Assembly (NCBI GenBank): GCA_016649775.1
Contig: JAENWY010000046.1
Coordinates: 1-11,791, forward strand
Length of the DNA stretch: 11,791 nt
Direction: 5' to 3'
Origin: Spirochaetaceae bacterium
GTDB lineage: Bacteria > Spirochaetota > Spirochaetia > Sphaerochaetales > Sphaerochaetaceae
A program made the translations under genes and the position numbers. The notes beneath the pieces were generated by a model. It saw only the letters and a list, made by a program, of their open reading frames with translations, was not told where the DNA came from and searched no databases. Positions 1 to 6,290 of the stretch are shown in pieces (positions within the stretch are counted from its first letter, which is position 1; every line of letters begins with the position of its first letter).

Positions 1-423
1 AAGGTTCATGCTCTAGTATGCATGAAAAAGGCCATGATTCACAATGTCACTGGAAAAAAGACGACTGAAATGCGCTATTATCTTACAAGCTTGAAGGACA
101 TTACTGATGCGGCTTATTGCATAAGGGCACACTGGAATATTGAGAACAGCCTTCAATGGAACTTGGATACGGTCTTTCACGAAGATGCCATGACTCTTAG
201 TGACAGAAATGCAGCTTTTAATCAGGACTTGCTAAATAAAGCATGTCTTTCTCTCTATAAGAGACTGAGCGACCTCATAGGAGGCAAAGAGAAAGTTAGC
301 AAAAGAAGGCTACGGAAAATATTTGGATGGACCTTCAACGATGCAATGTCTCGGACCTTGACATTAATGGACCCAAGCACATTTGCAAAATCCGTAGAGA
401 TTATACCGAGGAAAGCCAAGTAA
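1..423 (+). CDS. ISAs1-family transposase, C-terminal part (cut by the window edge)
   Basis: The frame is open from base 1, so this is the C-terminal 140 residues of a longer protein; the ATG at 22 is internal, not a start. It reads as the end of an ISAs1 (H-repeat-associated, IS4-like DDE) transposase. Key signs are the YYLTSL strand, then R-x-HW-x-IEN with the W-NLD-x-VFHED stretch, where the family carries its last catalytic Glu, and a helical tail rich in Asn, Leu and Lys. A DDE transposase cuts and joins the ends of its own element. The upstream two catalytic Asp residues lie outside the window, so whether the copy is intact cannot be judged. GC content is about 40%, clearly above the genes that follow, which fits recent acquisition. 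Confident on family, less so on activity. Confidence 0.85.
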   Translation, partial: KVHALVCMKKAMIHNVTGKKTTEMRYYLTSLKDITDAAYCIRAHWNIENSLQWNLDTVFHEDAMTLSDRNAAFNQDLLNKACLSLYKRLSDLIGGKEKVSKRRLRKIFGWTFNDAMSRTLTLMDPSTFAKSVEIIPRKAK

Positions 424-426
424 CCG

Positions 427-449
427 GAAAATAAGTCAAGAAAATAAGT
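427..449. repeat. 10-bp direct repeat just after the transposase stop
   Basis: GAAAATAAGT occurs at 427-436 and again at 440-449, a 13-base period. It lies only a few bases after the transposase stop codon and may belong to the end of the insertion element. I cannot identify the element's terminal inverted repeat without its left end. Confidence 0.4.
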
Positions 450-452
450 GGA

Positions 453-485
453 TAAGGATCCATTATTGTTGTTGAGGATCCCTTA
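453..485. repeat. Imperfect inverted repeat built on two GGATCC sites
   Basis: TAAGGATCC at 453-461 faces GGATCCCTTA at 476-485, with 14 bases between and one extra C in the right arm. It can form a hairpin about 30 bases past the transposase stop. No T-run follows immediately, so it is not a clean terminator; it may instead be part of the element's end. From here to about 660 I see no gene: the stretch is AT-rich with only very short reading frames. Confidence 0.4.
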
Positions 486-662
486 GGTATGCCCAAAATT
501 ATCTTCATAATCATAAAAAACATCAAAAAATAAAAAGAATAGCAAAAAAAGCTGTTAGTAACTGAGAAAGGCAATGAACCAAGTATTAGGCTTTATCAAG
601 ATAAATTTGATGCATAAGTCCTACGAATAGTGCCATACTAAATCATTTTTTATTTCTTTTAC

Positions 663-691
663 TTGTTTTATTTTATTGTAACTATTATACT
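663..691 (+). promoter_or_regulatory. Candidate ktrB promoter that would give a leaderless mRNA
   Basis: TTGTTT at 663-668 and TATACT at 686-691 are separated by 17 bases, a sigma-70-like arrangement. The -10 box ends 7 bases before the ATG at 699, so the expected transcription start falls at or beside that ATG. There is no Shine-Dalgarno. The TTG of the -35 box is the same TTG that a naive gene call would take as the start codon. Confidence 0.5.
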
Positions 692-698
692 TCCTTTT

Positions 699-2012
699 AT
701 GAGATTATTTTTAAGAAATCCGTTAGGGAGACAACCAGGAACAAGATTAATAATTGGTTTTGCTACTATTATTTTTTTAGGCGCCATTCTCCTTTTTTTA
801 CCTATAAGCCATCAAGCAGATAAAACAATTAGTCTTGTTGACTCATTTTTTATCTCTTTTAGTGCAGTATGTGTTACAGGATTAGCTCCTATTGATATAG
901 GTGGAACTCTTTCAATATTTGGATCTATTACATTAGCAATACTGATACAATTAGGTGGTATAGGATTTGCTAGTTTTGCATTATTTTTTTTAATGATTGT
1001 TACAAATAACGTTTCATTTTCAAATACACAATTAGCAAGAGAATCTTTGAATTCACTTCCAGGATTTGATATAAAAGCACTCGTTAGAACTGTTATAATT
1101 ACAAGTTTATCCTGTGAAATTATAGGATCTTATTTATCCTATTTAGTGTTTAGAGATAATTACCCTTTTGATAAAGCCATTGGAATTTCTATATTTCATG
1201 CTATTTCATCATTTAATAATGCTGGATTTGATTTACTTGGTAATTTTCAAGGATTGGTTCCTTACCAAAATAATATCTTATTAAATTTAACTACTTCTTT
1301 TTTAATTATTATTGGAGGACTTGGGTTCTTTGTTATATATGATTTAGTTACTTCAAGATTTTCGAAAAATAAAAAATTGAGATTTCATACAAAAATAGTT
1401 CTATCTATGTCTATTACTTTATTATTTTTGGGAACAATTGGTTTTTATTTCTCTGAAAAAAATATAACTATATTACAAGCATTTTTCCAATCAGTAACAA
1501 CCCGTACTGCAGGTTTTAATACAATTGATATTAGTAATATTAAAAATGCAAGTATAATCATTATGATAGTTCTTATGTTTGTGGGAGCATCACCTGGATC
1601 AACAGGTGGTGGTATTAAAACTACAACAACATTTACTATTCTATTATCTATTTTTAGAATACCTCAACATAAGCCTGTTAAGGCTTTCTATAGAAAAATA
1701 GAAGATGAATCAATTATTAAAGCTTTTATGGTAGCAACTTTTGCAATCTTAGCAGTGCTTACAGTAAGCGGAATTATTTTTTCAATAGAAGGTACTAATT
1801 TTTCATTTGTTGAGGTATTATTTGAGTGCGTAAGTGCTTTTGGAACTGTAGGTCTATCCATGGGAATTACAACCGCTTTAAGCGCAAGTAGTAAAATATT
1901 GATTATGATGCTTATGTTCATTGGTAGACTTGGACCTTTAACAATAGCATTTAGTTGGAAAAGATATAGTAAGAGAATAGAATATGTAGAGGAAAAAATC
2001 CTAATAGGATAA
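699..2012 (+). CDS. ktrB: Potassium uptake channel subunit, KtrB/TrkH family
   Basis: Integral membrane subunit of a KtrAB/TrkAH-type potassium uptake system in the inner membrane. The 437 residues fit KtrB better than the longer TrkH. The four pore repeats are visible: SAVCVTGL (about 55-62), SSFNNAGF (170-177), TTRTAGFN (267-274) and SAFGTVGLS (379-387), each with the selectivity-filter Gly. GSTGGGIKT (300-308) matches the conserved flexible gate loop after the third pore loop, and the Arg in GRLGPLT (about 410) matches the conserved pore arginine. I start at ATG 699 rather than TTG 663: the TTG lies in a promoter-like -35 box, and the shorter protein begins with the usual short basic N-terminus before the first helix. 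The KtrA-type partner follows after 10 bases. Ion preference and dependence on Na+ cannot be read from the sequence. Confidence 0.9.
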   Translation: MRLFLRNPLGRQPGTRLIIGFATIIFLGAILLFLPISHQADKTISLVDSFFISFSAVCVTGLAPIDIGGTLSIFGSITLAILIQLGGIGFASFALFFLMIVTNNVSFSNTQLARESLNSLPGFDIKALVRTVIITSLSCEIIGSYLSYLVFRDNYPFDKAIGISIFHAISSFNNAGFDLLGNFQGLVPYQNNILLNLTTSFLIIIGGLGFFVIYDLVTSRFSKNKKLRFHTKIVLSMSITLLFLGTIGFYFSEKNITILQAFFQSVTTRTAGFNTIDISNIKNASIIIMIVLMFVGASPGSTGGGIKTTTTFTILLSIFRIPQHKPVKAFYRKIEDESIIKAFMVATFAILAVLTVSGIIFSIEGTNFSFVEVLFECVSAFGTVGLSMGITTALSASSKILIMMLMFIGRLGPLTIAFSWKRYSKRIEYVEEKILIG

Positions 2013-2017
2013 GGAAG
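2011..2017 (+). promoter_or_regulatory. Ribosome binding site of ktrA
   Basis: AAGGAAG overlaps the ktrB stop codon and lies 5 bases before the ATG at 2023. This points to translation from the same transcript as ktrB. Confidence 0.8.
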
Positions 2018-2022
2018 ATTTT

Positions 2023-2685
2023 ATGGCAGATAACAATTTATTTGGAATTATTGGTTTAGGTAGATTTGGATTAGCACTTGCAGAAGGTTTGAAAAATAAT
2101 GAAAAGACTATTATTGCGATAGATAAAGATCCTTCTAAATTAACTCCTCTAAAAACAACAGTAAACCAGCTTTTGACACTGCAAGAACTTAGTCGCGAGA
2201 GTTTAAGGGACGCAGGAATAGCTGAATGTGGTACAGTAGTTGTTTGTATTGGTAAAGACATTGAAGCAAACATTTTAGCGACTCTGAATGCTATTGAATT
2301 AGGTGTTCCTCGAGTTTTTGCAAAAGCCATTAGTGATGATCACTCTCGTATTCTTGAAAAGATTGGTGCAAAAGTAATAAACCCCGAAATTGAAATGGGC
2401 ACTAAACTTGCAAAAACATTAAGTGCAAAATTAACTCTTGATGTTTTACCTATTGGGGAAGATTTCTCTATTATTGAAATACAATCTAATGAAAGATATG
2501 CAGGTCAGACTGTTCAAGAATTAAATTTTAGACAGAAGTTCAATGTAAACATAGTGGCTATTGTTAGAGCTGGTAAGGCTCATGGTAATATTGGACCTGC
2601 TACTAAATTAGAAAAAGATGATATTTTAGTGCTAAGTGGTAATAATAAACACATCAGTGATTTCGAAACAAAAAATTCAAAATAG
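2023..2685 (+). CDS. ktrA: Potassium channel regulatory subunit, KtrA/TrkA (RCK) family
   Basis: Cytoplasmic 220-residue regulator that, in the family, forms an octameric ring under the KtrB dimer and gates it according to bound nucleotide. The RCK_N Rossmann fold opens with GLGRFG (11-16) and has the acidic residue at the end of the second strand (D34 in IAIDKDP). It continues through VVVCIG (72-77) and the family signature HSRILEKIGAKVINPE (107-122). An RCK_C domain follows from about 135 to 210. One RCK_N plus one RCK_C is the KtrA layout, about half the size of enteric TrkA. It sits 10 bases after ktrB with a good ribosome binding site, so the two are almost certainly co-transcribed. No terminator is evident before gpsA. 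Confidence 0.93.
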   Translation: MADNNLFGIIGLGRFGLALAEGLKNNEKTIIAIDKDPSKLTPLKTTVNQLLTLQELSRESLRDAGIAECGTVVVCIGKDIEANILATLNAIELGVPRVFAKAISDDHSRILEKIGAKVINPEIEMGTKLAKTLSAKLTLDVLPIGEDFSIIEIQSNERYAGQTVQELNFRQKFNVNIVAIVRAGKAHGNIGPATKLEKDDILVLSGNNKHISDFETKNSK

Positions 2686-2705
2686 TAGTATTAATTAGCT
2701 AGTAG

Positions 2706-2734
2706 TTGCATTTATTTTTGACACTTAATATACT
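2706..2734 (+). promoter_or_regulatory. Candidate gpsA promoter that would give a leaderless mRNA
   Basis: TTGCAT at 2706-2711 and TATACT at 2729-2734 are 17 bases apart, and the -10 box ends 6 bases before the gpsA ATG at 2741. There is no purine-rich ribosome binding site in front of the ATG. A perfect TTGACA at 2718-2723 also occurs but has no -10 box at a workable distance upstream of the ATG. Transcription would begin at or next to the start codon. Confidence 0.5.
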
Positions 2735-2740
2735 AATTGT

Positions 2741-3709
2741 ATGACTCAAAAAAAAAAGATAAATATAATCATTGCCGGATCCGGTGTATTTGGAACAGCC
2801 CTAGCTGAAAGACTTGCATGGAATGCAAAAAACCAGATTTTACTTTACTCTAGAGATGAAGTTGTAGTTAATGATATTAATAATAATCATCAGAATAAAA
2901 AAAGTTATCCAACACGTTTTTTAAAACCATCAATTAAAGCTTTCTCTGATATTGAAAAATTTAGTGAAGCTGACTATATTTTTTTAGCGATTCCATCAAA
3001 AGCAATTATTTCTTTTACAGAAGAAATTGAGGAGTATATAAAAAAAGATACCTTGGTTATAAACTTAGCCAAAGGTATGAATAGTGATGGCACCTTTATT
3101 ACTGATCACATTCACGAATCAGTTAGCATGAAAGGCCCCACTTTTGCAATTGAATTATTAAATGGTTTTCCATCAGCCTTTACAGTAGGTGGAAGCATAG
3201 AAGATTATCATAAAATCAAAAATGATATATTACCTTCAACTATGATTTCAATTGATTATACAACTGATGCCAAGGCGGTAGAGTTATTAAGTGTATTAAA
3301 AAATATGTATGCAATTGCTATAGGATTAGTATCTGGTAGATACAATTCTCCCAATGTTGATTTTTTAATATATACAAAAGCTGTAAATGAAATGAGAAAA
3401 TTTTTACAAATATTTAATTGTAAAAAAGATACAATTTTTAAATATTGTGGTATTGGTGATTTAGGATTAACTAGTCTCAATGATCTTTCAAGAAACAGAA
3501 CTCTTGGTCTATTAATCGGTAAAGGCTTTATACCAGATGTTACAAATAATAGTTCAACTATTGTTGAGGGATATAGAACAGTTAAACTCATGTATGAAAG
3601 GGTAAATGAACAAAACATGACTTGTGATTTCCCAATAGTAACAGCTCTATACTTCTTGTTATATGGGAAAGCTACTATTAATGATTATTTAGAAACTGTG
3701 TTTAACTAA
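2741..3709 (+). CDS. gpsA: Glycerol-3-phosphate dehydrogenase [NAD(P)+]
   Basis: Cytosolic enzyme that reduces dihydroxyacetone phosphate to sn-glycerol-3-phosphate, the backbone for phospholipids. The 322 residues match the family length. Visible signatures are the Rossmann loop GSGVFG (13-18), AIPSKA (83-88), AKGM with the substrate Lys (K111), GPTFAIE (132-138), the catalytic Lys in VLKNMYAIAIG (K187), GIGDLGLTS (237-245), SRNR (250-253) and a Glu-Gly near 276. It is divergent: the usual H-x-x-N-x-x-YLP segment reads NNNHQNKKSYPTRFL, and the GLG-x-N loop reads SGRYNS. The main catalytic residues are kept, so I expect an active enzyme. It lies 55 bases after ktrA, with a promoter-like sequence in the gap, and may be transcribed both from that and by readthrough. 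The start is unambiguous, though it lacks a Shine-Dalgarno. Confidence 0.92.
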   Translation: MTQKKKINIIIAGSGVFGTALAERLAWNAKNQILLYSRDEVVVNDINNNHQNKKSYPTRFLKPSIKAFSDIEKFSEADYIFLAIPSKAIISFTEEIEEYIKKDTLVINLAKGMNSDGTFITDHIHESVSMKGPTFAIELLNGFPSAFTVGGSIEDYHKIKNDILPSTMISIDYTTDAKAVELLSVLKNMYAIAIGLVSGRYNSPNVDFLIYTKAVNEMRKFLQIFNCKKDTIFKYCGIGDLGLTSLNDLSRNRTLGLLIGKGFIPDVTNNSSTIVEGYRTVKLMYERVNEQNMTCDFPIVTALYFLLYGKATINDYLETVFN

Positions 3710-3756
3710 TATATATTGAAAAGTTGCATATTCTAATTTTTTTAAAATGCAAAAAA

Positions 3757-3779
3757 CTGGCCTCAAATAAAGGGGTCAG
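3757..3779. terminator. Bidirectional terminator between gpsA and yhbY
   Basis: CTGGCCTC (3757-3764) pairs with GGGGTCAG (3772-3779) in an 8-bp stem containing two G-U pairs, with a 7-base loop. It is followed by CTTTTAATT on the plus strand and preceded by AAAAAA, a T-run for minus-strand transcripts. It lies between two convergent genes, as expected. Confidence 0.7.
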
Positions 3780-3812
3780 CTTTTAATTAAATATTTAATG
3801 CTATTTCTATTC

Positions 3813-4106
3813 TTAAAGTAGAGAGCGTGGAATTTGAATTAATTCTTCTTTGCTTTTTCTATAAAAAATTGAAGTAAATCCAATTACTGATATAACTTCG
3901 CTTTTAGTTTTTTTAGCAAGTGTATCACTGATTACTCGTGTATCTTCTTTATTAGCTTGGAACTTAATTTTTACAAGTTCATGTCTCTCTAATGCCTCGT
4001 CTAGTGATTTAGTCACAGCTTCACTTAGACCTTCTTTACCAACCATTACTACTGGTTGCAAATTGTGAGCCTGTGCTCTCAAATAATTTCTAACGTTACT
4101 TTTCAT
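3813..4106 (-). CDS. yhbY: Ribosome assembly RNA-binding protein YhbY (CRM domain)
   Basis: Small 97-residue protein made almost entirely of one CRM (YhbY) domain, which in this family binds pre-ribosomal large-subunit particles and is thought to help assembly. The sequence follows the family closely: YLRAQAH (8-14), PVVMVGKEGLSE (18-29) with the RNA-binding GxxG loop as GKEG (23-26), SLDEALERHELVKIKF (34-49) and VISVIGFTSIFYRKS (71-85). The C-terminal dozen residues vary in the family. It is apparently a single-gene unit, separated from the acyl-CoA ligase upstream by 157 bases that hold a terminator and a promoter-like sequence. It has no Shine-Dalgarno. Confidence 0.93.
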   Translation of the reverse strand: MKSNVRNYLRAQAHNLQPVVMVGKEGLSEAVTKSLDEALERHELVKIKFQANKEDTRVISDTLAKKTKSEVISVIGFTSIFYRKSKEELIQIPRSLL

Positions 4107-4113
4107 AAATTCT

Positions 4114-4142
4114 ACTTTACATATTCTTTAAGAATTTATCAA
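4114..4142 (-). promoter_or_regulatory. Candidate yhbY promoter that would give a leaderless mRNA
   Basis: On the minus strand TTGATA (4142-4137) and TAAAGT (4119-4114) are 17 bases apart, and the -10 box ends 7 bases before the yhbY ATG. The -10 box is only a 4/6 match to TATAAT. The same hexamer at the same distance precedes folC. Confidence 0.45.
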
Positions 4143-4208
4143 CATAAAAGTTAAAGAATAATTGAAAAATTTTTACAAGTTAATATCTTTTACCATAAAA
4201 AATAATAA

Positions 4209-4248
4209 AGCTACCCAAAGTTATACAAATTGTACAATTAGAGTAGCT
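4209..4248 (-). terminator. Terminator after the acyl-CoA ligase gene
   Basis: AGCTAC (4209-4214) is the exact inverse of GTAGCT (4243-4248). On the minus strand the stem is followed by TTATTATTTTTT. The 28-base loop holds its own small inverted repeat around TTGTACAA, so the whole can fold into a longer broken stem. It lies 15 bases past the ligase stop codon. Confidence 0.6.
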
Positions 4249-4263
4249 ATATATTAAGTGTAA

Positions 4264-5994
4264 TTAACGATAAAGTTTCTTTACTTCATATCTTTTTATT
4301 TTTTTAGTACTTGTTGAAGGTAACTCCTCAGTAGCTATAGTTAATTTTTCAATTTTTTGATAAGTTTTTAATTCTTTATTAACCTCATCAACAATGCATT
4401 CCATTTTTATTTTAATTCTTTTCATATCATTTTCCATTTCTTCAAGAAATGTTTCTGTAGGAAGAATAATTGCTTTTATTCCTTCTATCTTCATAGCCGG
4501 ATTTTTATCATATCCAATTATACATATTTGACTTATTTCATTATAAAGCTGAAAATGATCTTCAATTTCCTCTGGGAATACATTCTTACCACCTTCTGTA
4601 ACAATAATACTTTTTGCACGACCGGTAAGATATAAATATCCATTTCTATCAATATGTCCTACATCTCCAGTATTAAACCAACCATCTTCACCTAATACAT
4701 CTTTAGTAGCTTCCTCATTATTGTAATAGCCCTTCATTATTACAGAACCTTTTAGATAGATAATTCCATTGCCATCACTATCTGGATTAACAATTTTCTG
4801 CTCTAATGTCGGTATTAATTTACCTACACTTGATTCAATATAAGCCTCTACTGGATTTAAATGAGTAATTGGTGAAGTTTCAGTTAAACCATAACCTTGA
4901 ACAAAATCAATTCCTAATTCATTAAACATTTTAAATGTTGAAGCAGGTAAAGGACCTCCTCCTGAAATACAAATACGGTTTGTATCAAGTGATATTTGTT
5001 TTAATAAAAATCCAAACATTTTATGGCCAACATTCTTCTTGAATACTTTTTTAATTAGTCCTGAAATTCCCATTAAGAATCGGATTAATCCATAAAGAAT
5101 CAAACTTTTTTTCTTTACACCATCAAGTAAACCAGCTAGTAATTTATTAAATAGCATTGGAACGCCAAGGAACATAGTGACTTTTCCATCTTTAAGTTCT
5201 TTAAGTAACTGACTAACTACGAGTCTTTTACCAAATACAATTTCAGAACCAACACTGATAGCCACGATAAATACAGCTAACATGGTATAAGCATGATGAA
5301 TTGGCAAAATAGCATAGAAGACATCAGTAGAATAAAGTTTCATATTCTCTTGAGCTTTATAACTATCAGAAACCAAGTTATCATGTGTCAACATAACTCC
5401 TTTTGGAGTTCCAGTTGTACCACTCGTAAATAATATAGCGGCAATATCATCTGAATTTGCCTTTATTGCTTTATCAGAAAGAGGACCTTTCTCAAGATTA
5501 TTTAATATGTATTTATCTGAACCTTTTTCTTCAAGGCAAAGAGTGTTTCGAATATTCAATTTATTATCTTGATTAATTACATTTAATAAAGAAAAATCAG
5601 TTAGCATATATGAAACTTCAGCAAATTTCATCAAAGATTCAATCTCTTCTAAATGCATATTTACATCTAGGGGAACTACAATACATCCAGCATATTCTAT
5701 AGCTAAATAGGATACAGCCCATTCAACACTATTTTTTCCTACTAGAGCAACTTTATCACCTTTTGTTGCACCATGAGACAGAAAATAATTAGATAATCCT
5801 ATAATAGTATCTTTAGCTTCTTTATAGGTCAATGTGAAATCTTCAGGCACAAACTGTCTAAAACAATTATTATTTGGGTACCTTTCAACAGTAATGTCAA
5901 ACATCTCTGTTAATGTTGGCCATTCTCCTTCAAATATTCTCCCACGAAATTCATCTAAAAAAGAGAATGAGTCATTTTCTTTAAATTTAGGCAT
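4264..5994 (-). CDS. AMP-binding long-chain acyl-CoA ligase (or acyl-ACP ligase)
   Basis: ANL-superfamily enzyme that activates a carboxylic acid with ATP through an acyl-adenylate, then forms a thioester. The 576 residues show the signature motifs in order: TSGTTGTPKG (190-199), YGLTETSP (368-375), GWFNTGDVG (438-446), TGRAKSIIVTEGGKNVFPEEIE (from 457) and a C-terminal STKKIKR segment with the catalytic Lys. The bacterial long-chain fatty acid CoA ligase group fits best; a short-chain substrate or acyl carrier protein as acceptor cannot be excluded. It is probably peripheral to the membrane, with hydrophobic helices around 225-250 and 300-320 and no signal peptide. I chose the ATG at 5994, not a TTG at 6006, because a strong GGAGG sits 5 bases before that ATG and overlaps the extra codons. 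It appears to be a single-gene unit. Confidence 0.88.
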   Translation of the reverse strand: MPKFKENDSFSFLDEFRGRIFEGEWPTLTEMFDITVERYPNNNCFRQFVPEDFTLTYKEAKDTIIGLSNYFLSHGATKGDKVALVGKNSVEWAVSYLAIEYAGCIVVPLDVNMHLEEIESLMKFAEVSYMLTDFSLLNVINQDNKLNIRNTLCLEEKGSDKYILNNLEKGPLSDKAIKANSDDIAAILFTSGTTGTPKGVMLTHDNLVSDSYKAQENMKLYSTDVFYAILPIHHAYTMLAVFIVAISVGSEIVFGKRLVVSQLLKELKDGKVTMFLGVPMLFNKLLAGLLDGVKKKSLILYGLIRFLMGISGLIKKVFKKNVGHKMFGFLLKQISLDTNRICISGGGPLPASTFKMFNELGIDFVQGYGLTETSPITHLNPVEAYIESSVGKLIPTLEQKIVNPDSDGNGIIYLKGSVIMKGYYNNEEATKDVLGEDGWFNTGDVGHIDRNGYLYLTGRAKSIIVTEGGKNVFPEEIEDHFQLYNEISQICIIGYDKNPAMKIEGIKAIILPTETFLEEMENDMKRIKIKMECIVDEVNKELKTYQKIEKLTIATEELPSTSTKKIKRYEVKKLYR

Positions 5995-5999
5995 CGTAA

Positions 6000-6004
6000 C
6001 CTCC
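6000..6004 (-). promoter_or_regulatory. Shine-Dalgarno that fixes the acyl-CoA ligase start
   Basis: GGAGG on the minus strand, 5 bases before the ATG at 5994. It is the strongest ribosome binding site in the window and rules out the in-frame TTG four codons upstream, which would contain it. Confidence 0.85.
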
Positions 6005-6028
6005 AAGTATTGATATCTAACTATTATT

Positions 6029-6057
6029 ATTTTAAATCAGTTATTCATTTAATTCAA
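6029..6057 (-). promoter_or_regulatory. Candidate promoter of the acyl-CoA ligase gene
   Basis: On the minus strand TTGAAT (6057-6052) and TAAAAT (6034-6029) are 17 bases apart. Transcription would start near 6022, giving a leader of about 28 bases that includes the GGAGG. The region is very AT-rich, so chance matches are a real risk. Confidence 0.45.
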
Positions 6058-6175
6058 GGAATTATTAATGACAACCTTTCACTTTGTGTAATATTGTAAT
6101 AAAATAATAATAAATGTCCATATTTTAACATAAATTTAAAAATAGTCATATCCTTCTATAAATAAATAGTTCAAT

Positions 6176-6204
6176 TTTATTAAGTTTAAATATATCTTAA
6201 TAAA
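6176..6204. repeat. 9-bp perfect inverted repeat in the divergent intergenic region
   Basis: TTTATTAAG (6176-6184) faces its exact inverse CTTAATAAA (6196-6204) with 11 bases between. It lies between the divergent acyl-CoA ligase and folC promoters and could be a regulator binding site. A second, weaker pair ATAGTC (6142-6147)/GACTAT (6214-6219) surrounds it. The low GC content makes chance plausible. Otherwise the 296-base gap from 5995 to 6290 holds only the two promoters and no reading frame I would call. Confidence 0.35.
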
Positions 6205-6254
6205 TTTTGAAAGGACTATCATACAAAAATAAGTTATAAACAAAAAATTTTCTA

Positions 6255-6283
6255 TTTACCAATATATATAATCGCTATAAAGT
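6255..6283 (+). promoter_or_regulatory. Candidate folC promoter that would give a leaderless mRNA
   Basis: TTTACC (6255-6260) and TAAAGT (6278-6283) are 17 bases apart, and the -10 box ends 7 bases before the ATG at 6291. The overlapping TATAAA at 6276-6281 and TATAAT at 6267-6272 are alternative -10 boxes with poorer -35 partners. No Shine-Dalgarno precedes the ATG. Confidence 0.4.
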
Positions 6284-6290
6284 TACAATT

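Noticed and set aside
574..630. An 18-codon reading frame with a purine-rich AGAAAGG a few bases before its ATG
   Set aside because: Too short to judge, resembles nothing I recognise, and lies in apparently non-coding DNA next to an insertion element.
424..662. tRNA, riboswitch or small RNA upstream of ktrB
   Set aside because: No cloverleaf, conserved riboswitch core or terminator-closed hairpin could be found by eye on either strand.
663..698. Extra 12 N-terminal residues of ktrB from the TTG start
   Set aside because: No ribosome binding site, unusual start codon, and the sequence is better explained as a promoter in front of ATG 699.
2718..2723. Perfect TTGACA as the gpsA -35 box
   Set aside because: A 17-base spacer would put the -10 box on the start codon itself; the TTGCAT/TATACT pair fits better.
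5995..6006. TTG start of the acyl-CoA ligase four codons upstream
   Set aside because: The GGAGG ribosome binding site lies inside those codons and points to the ATG at 5994.
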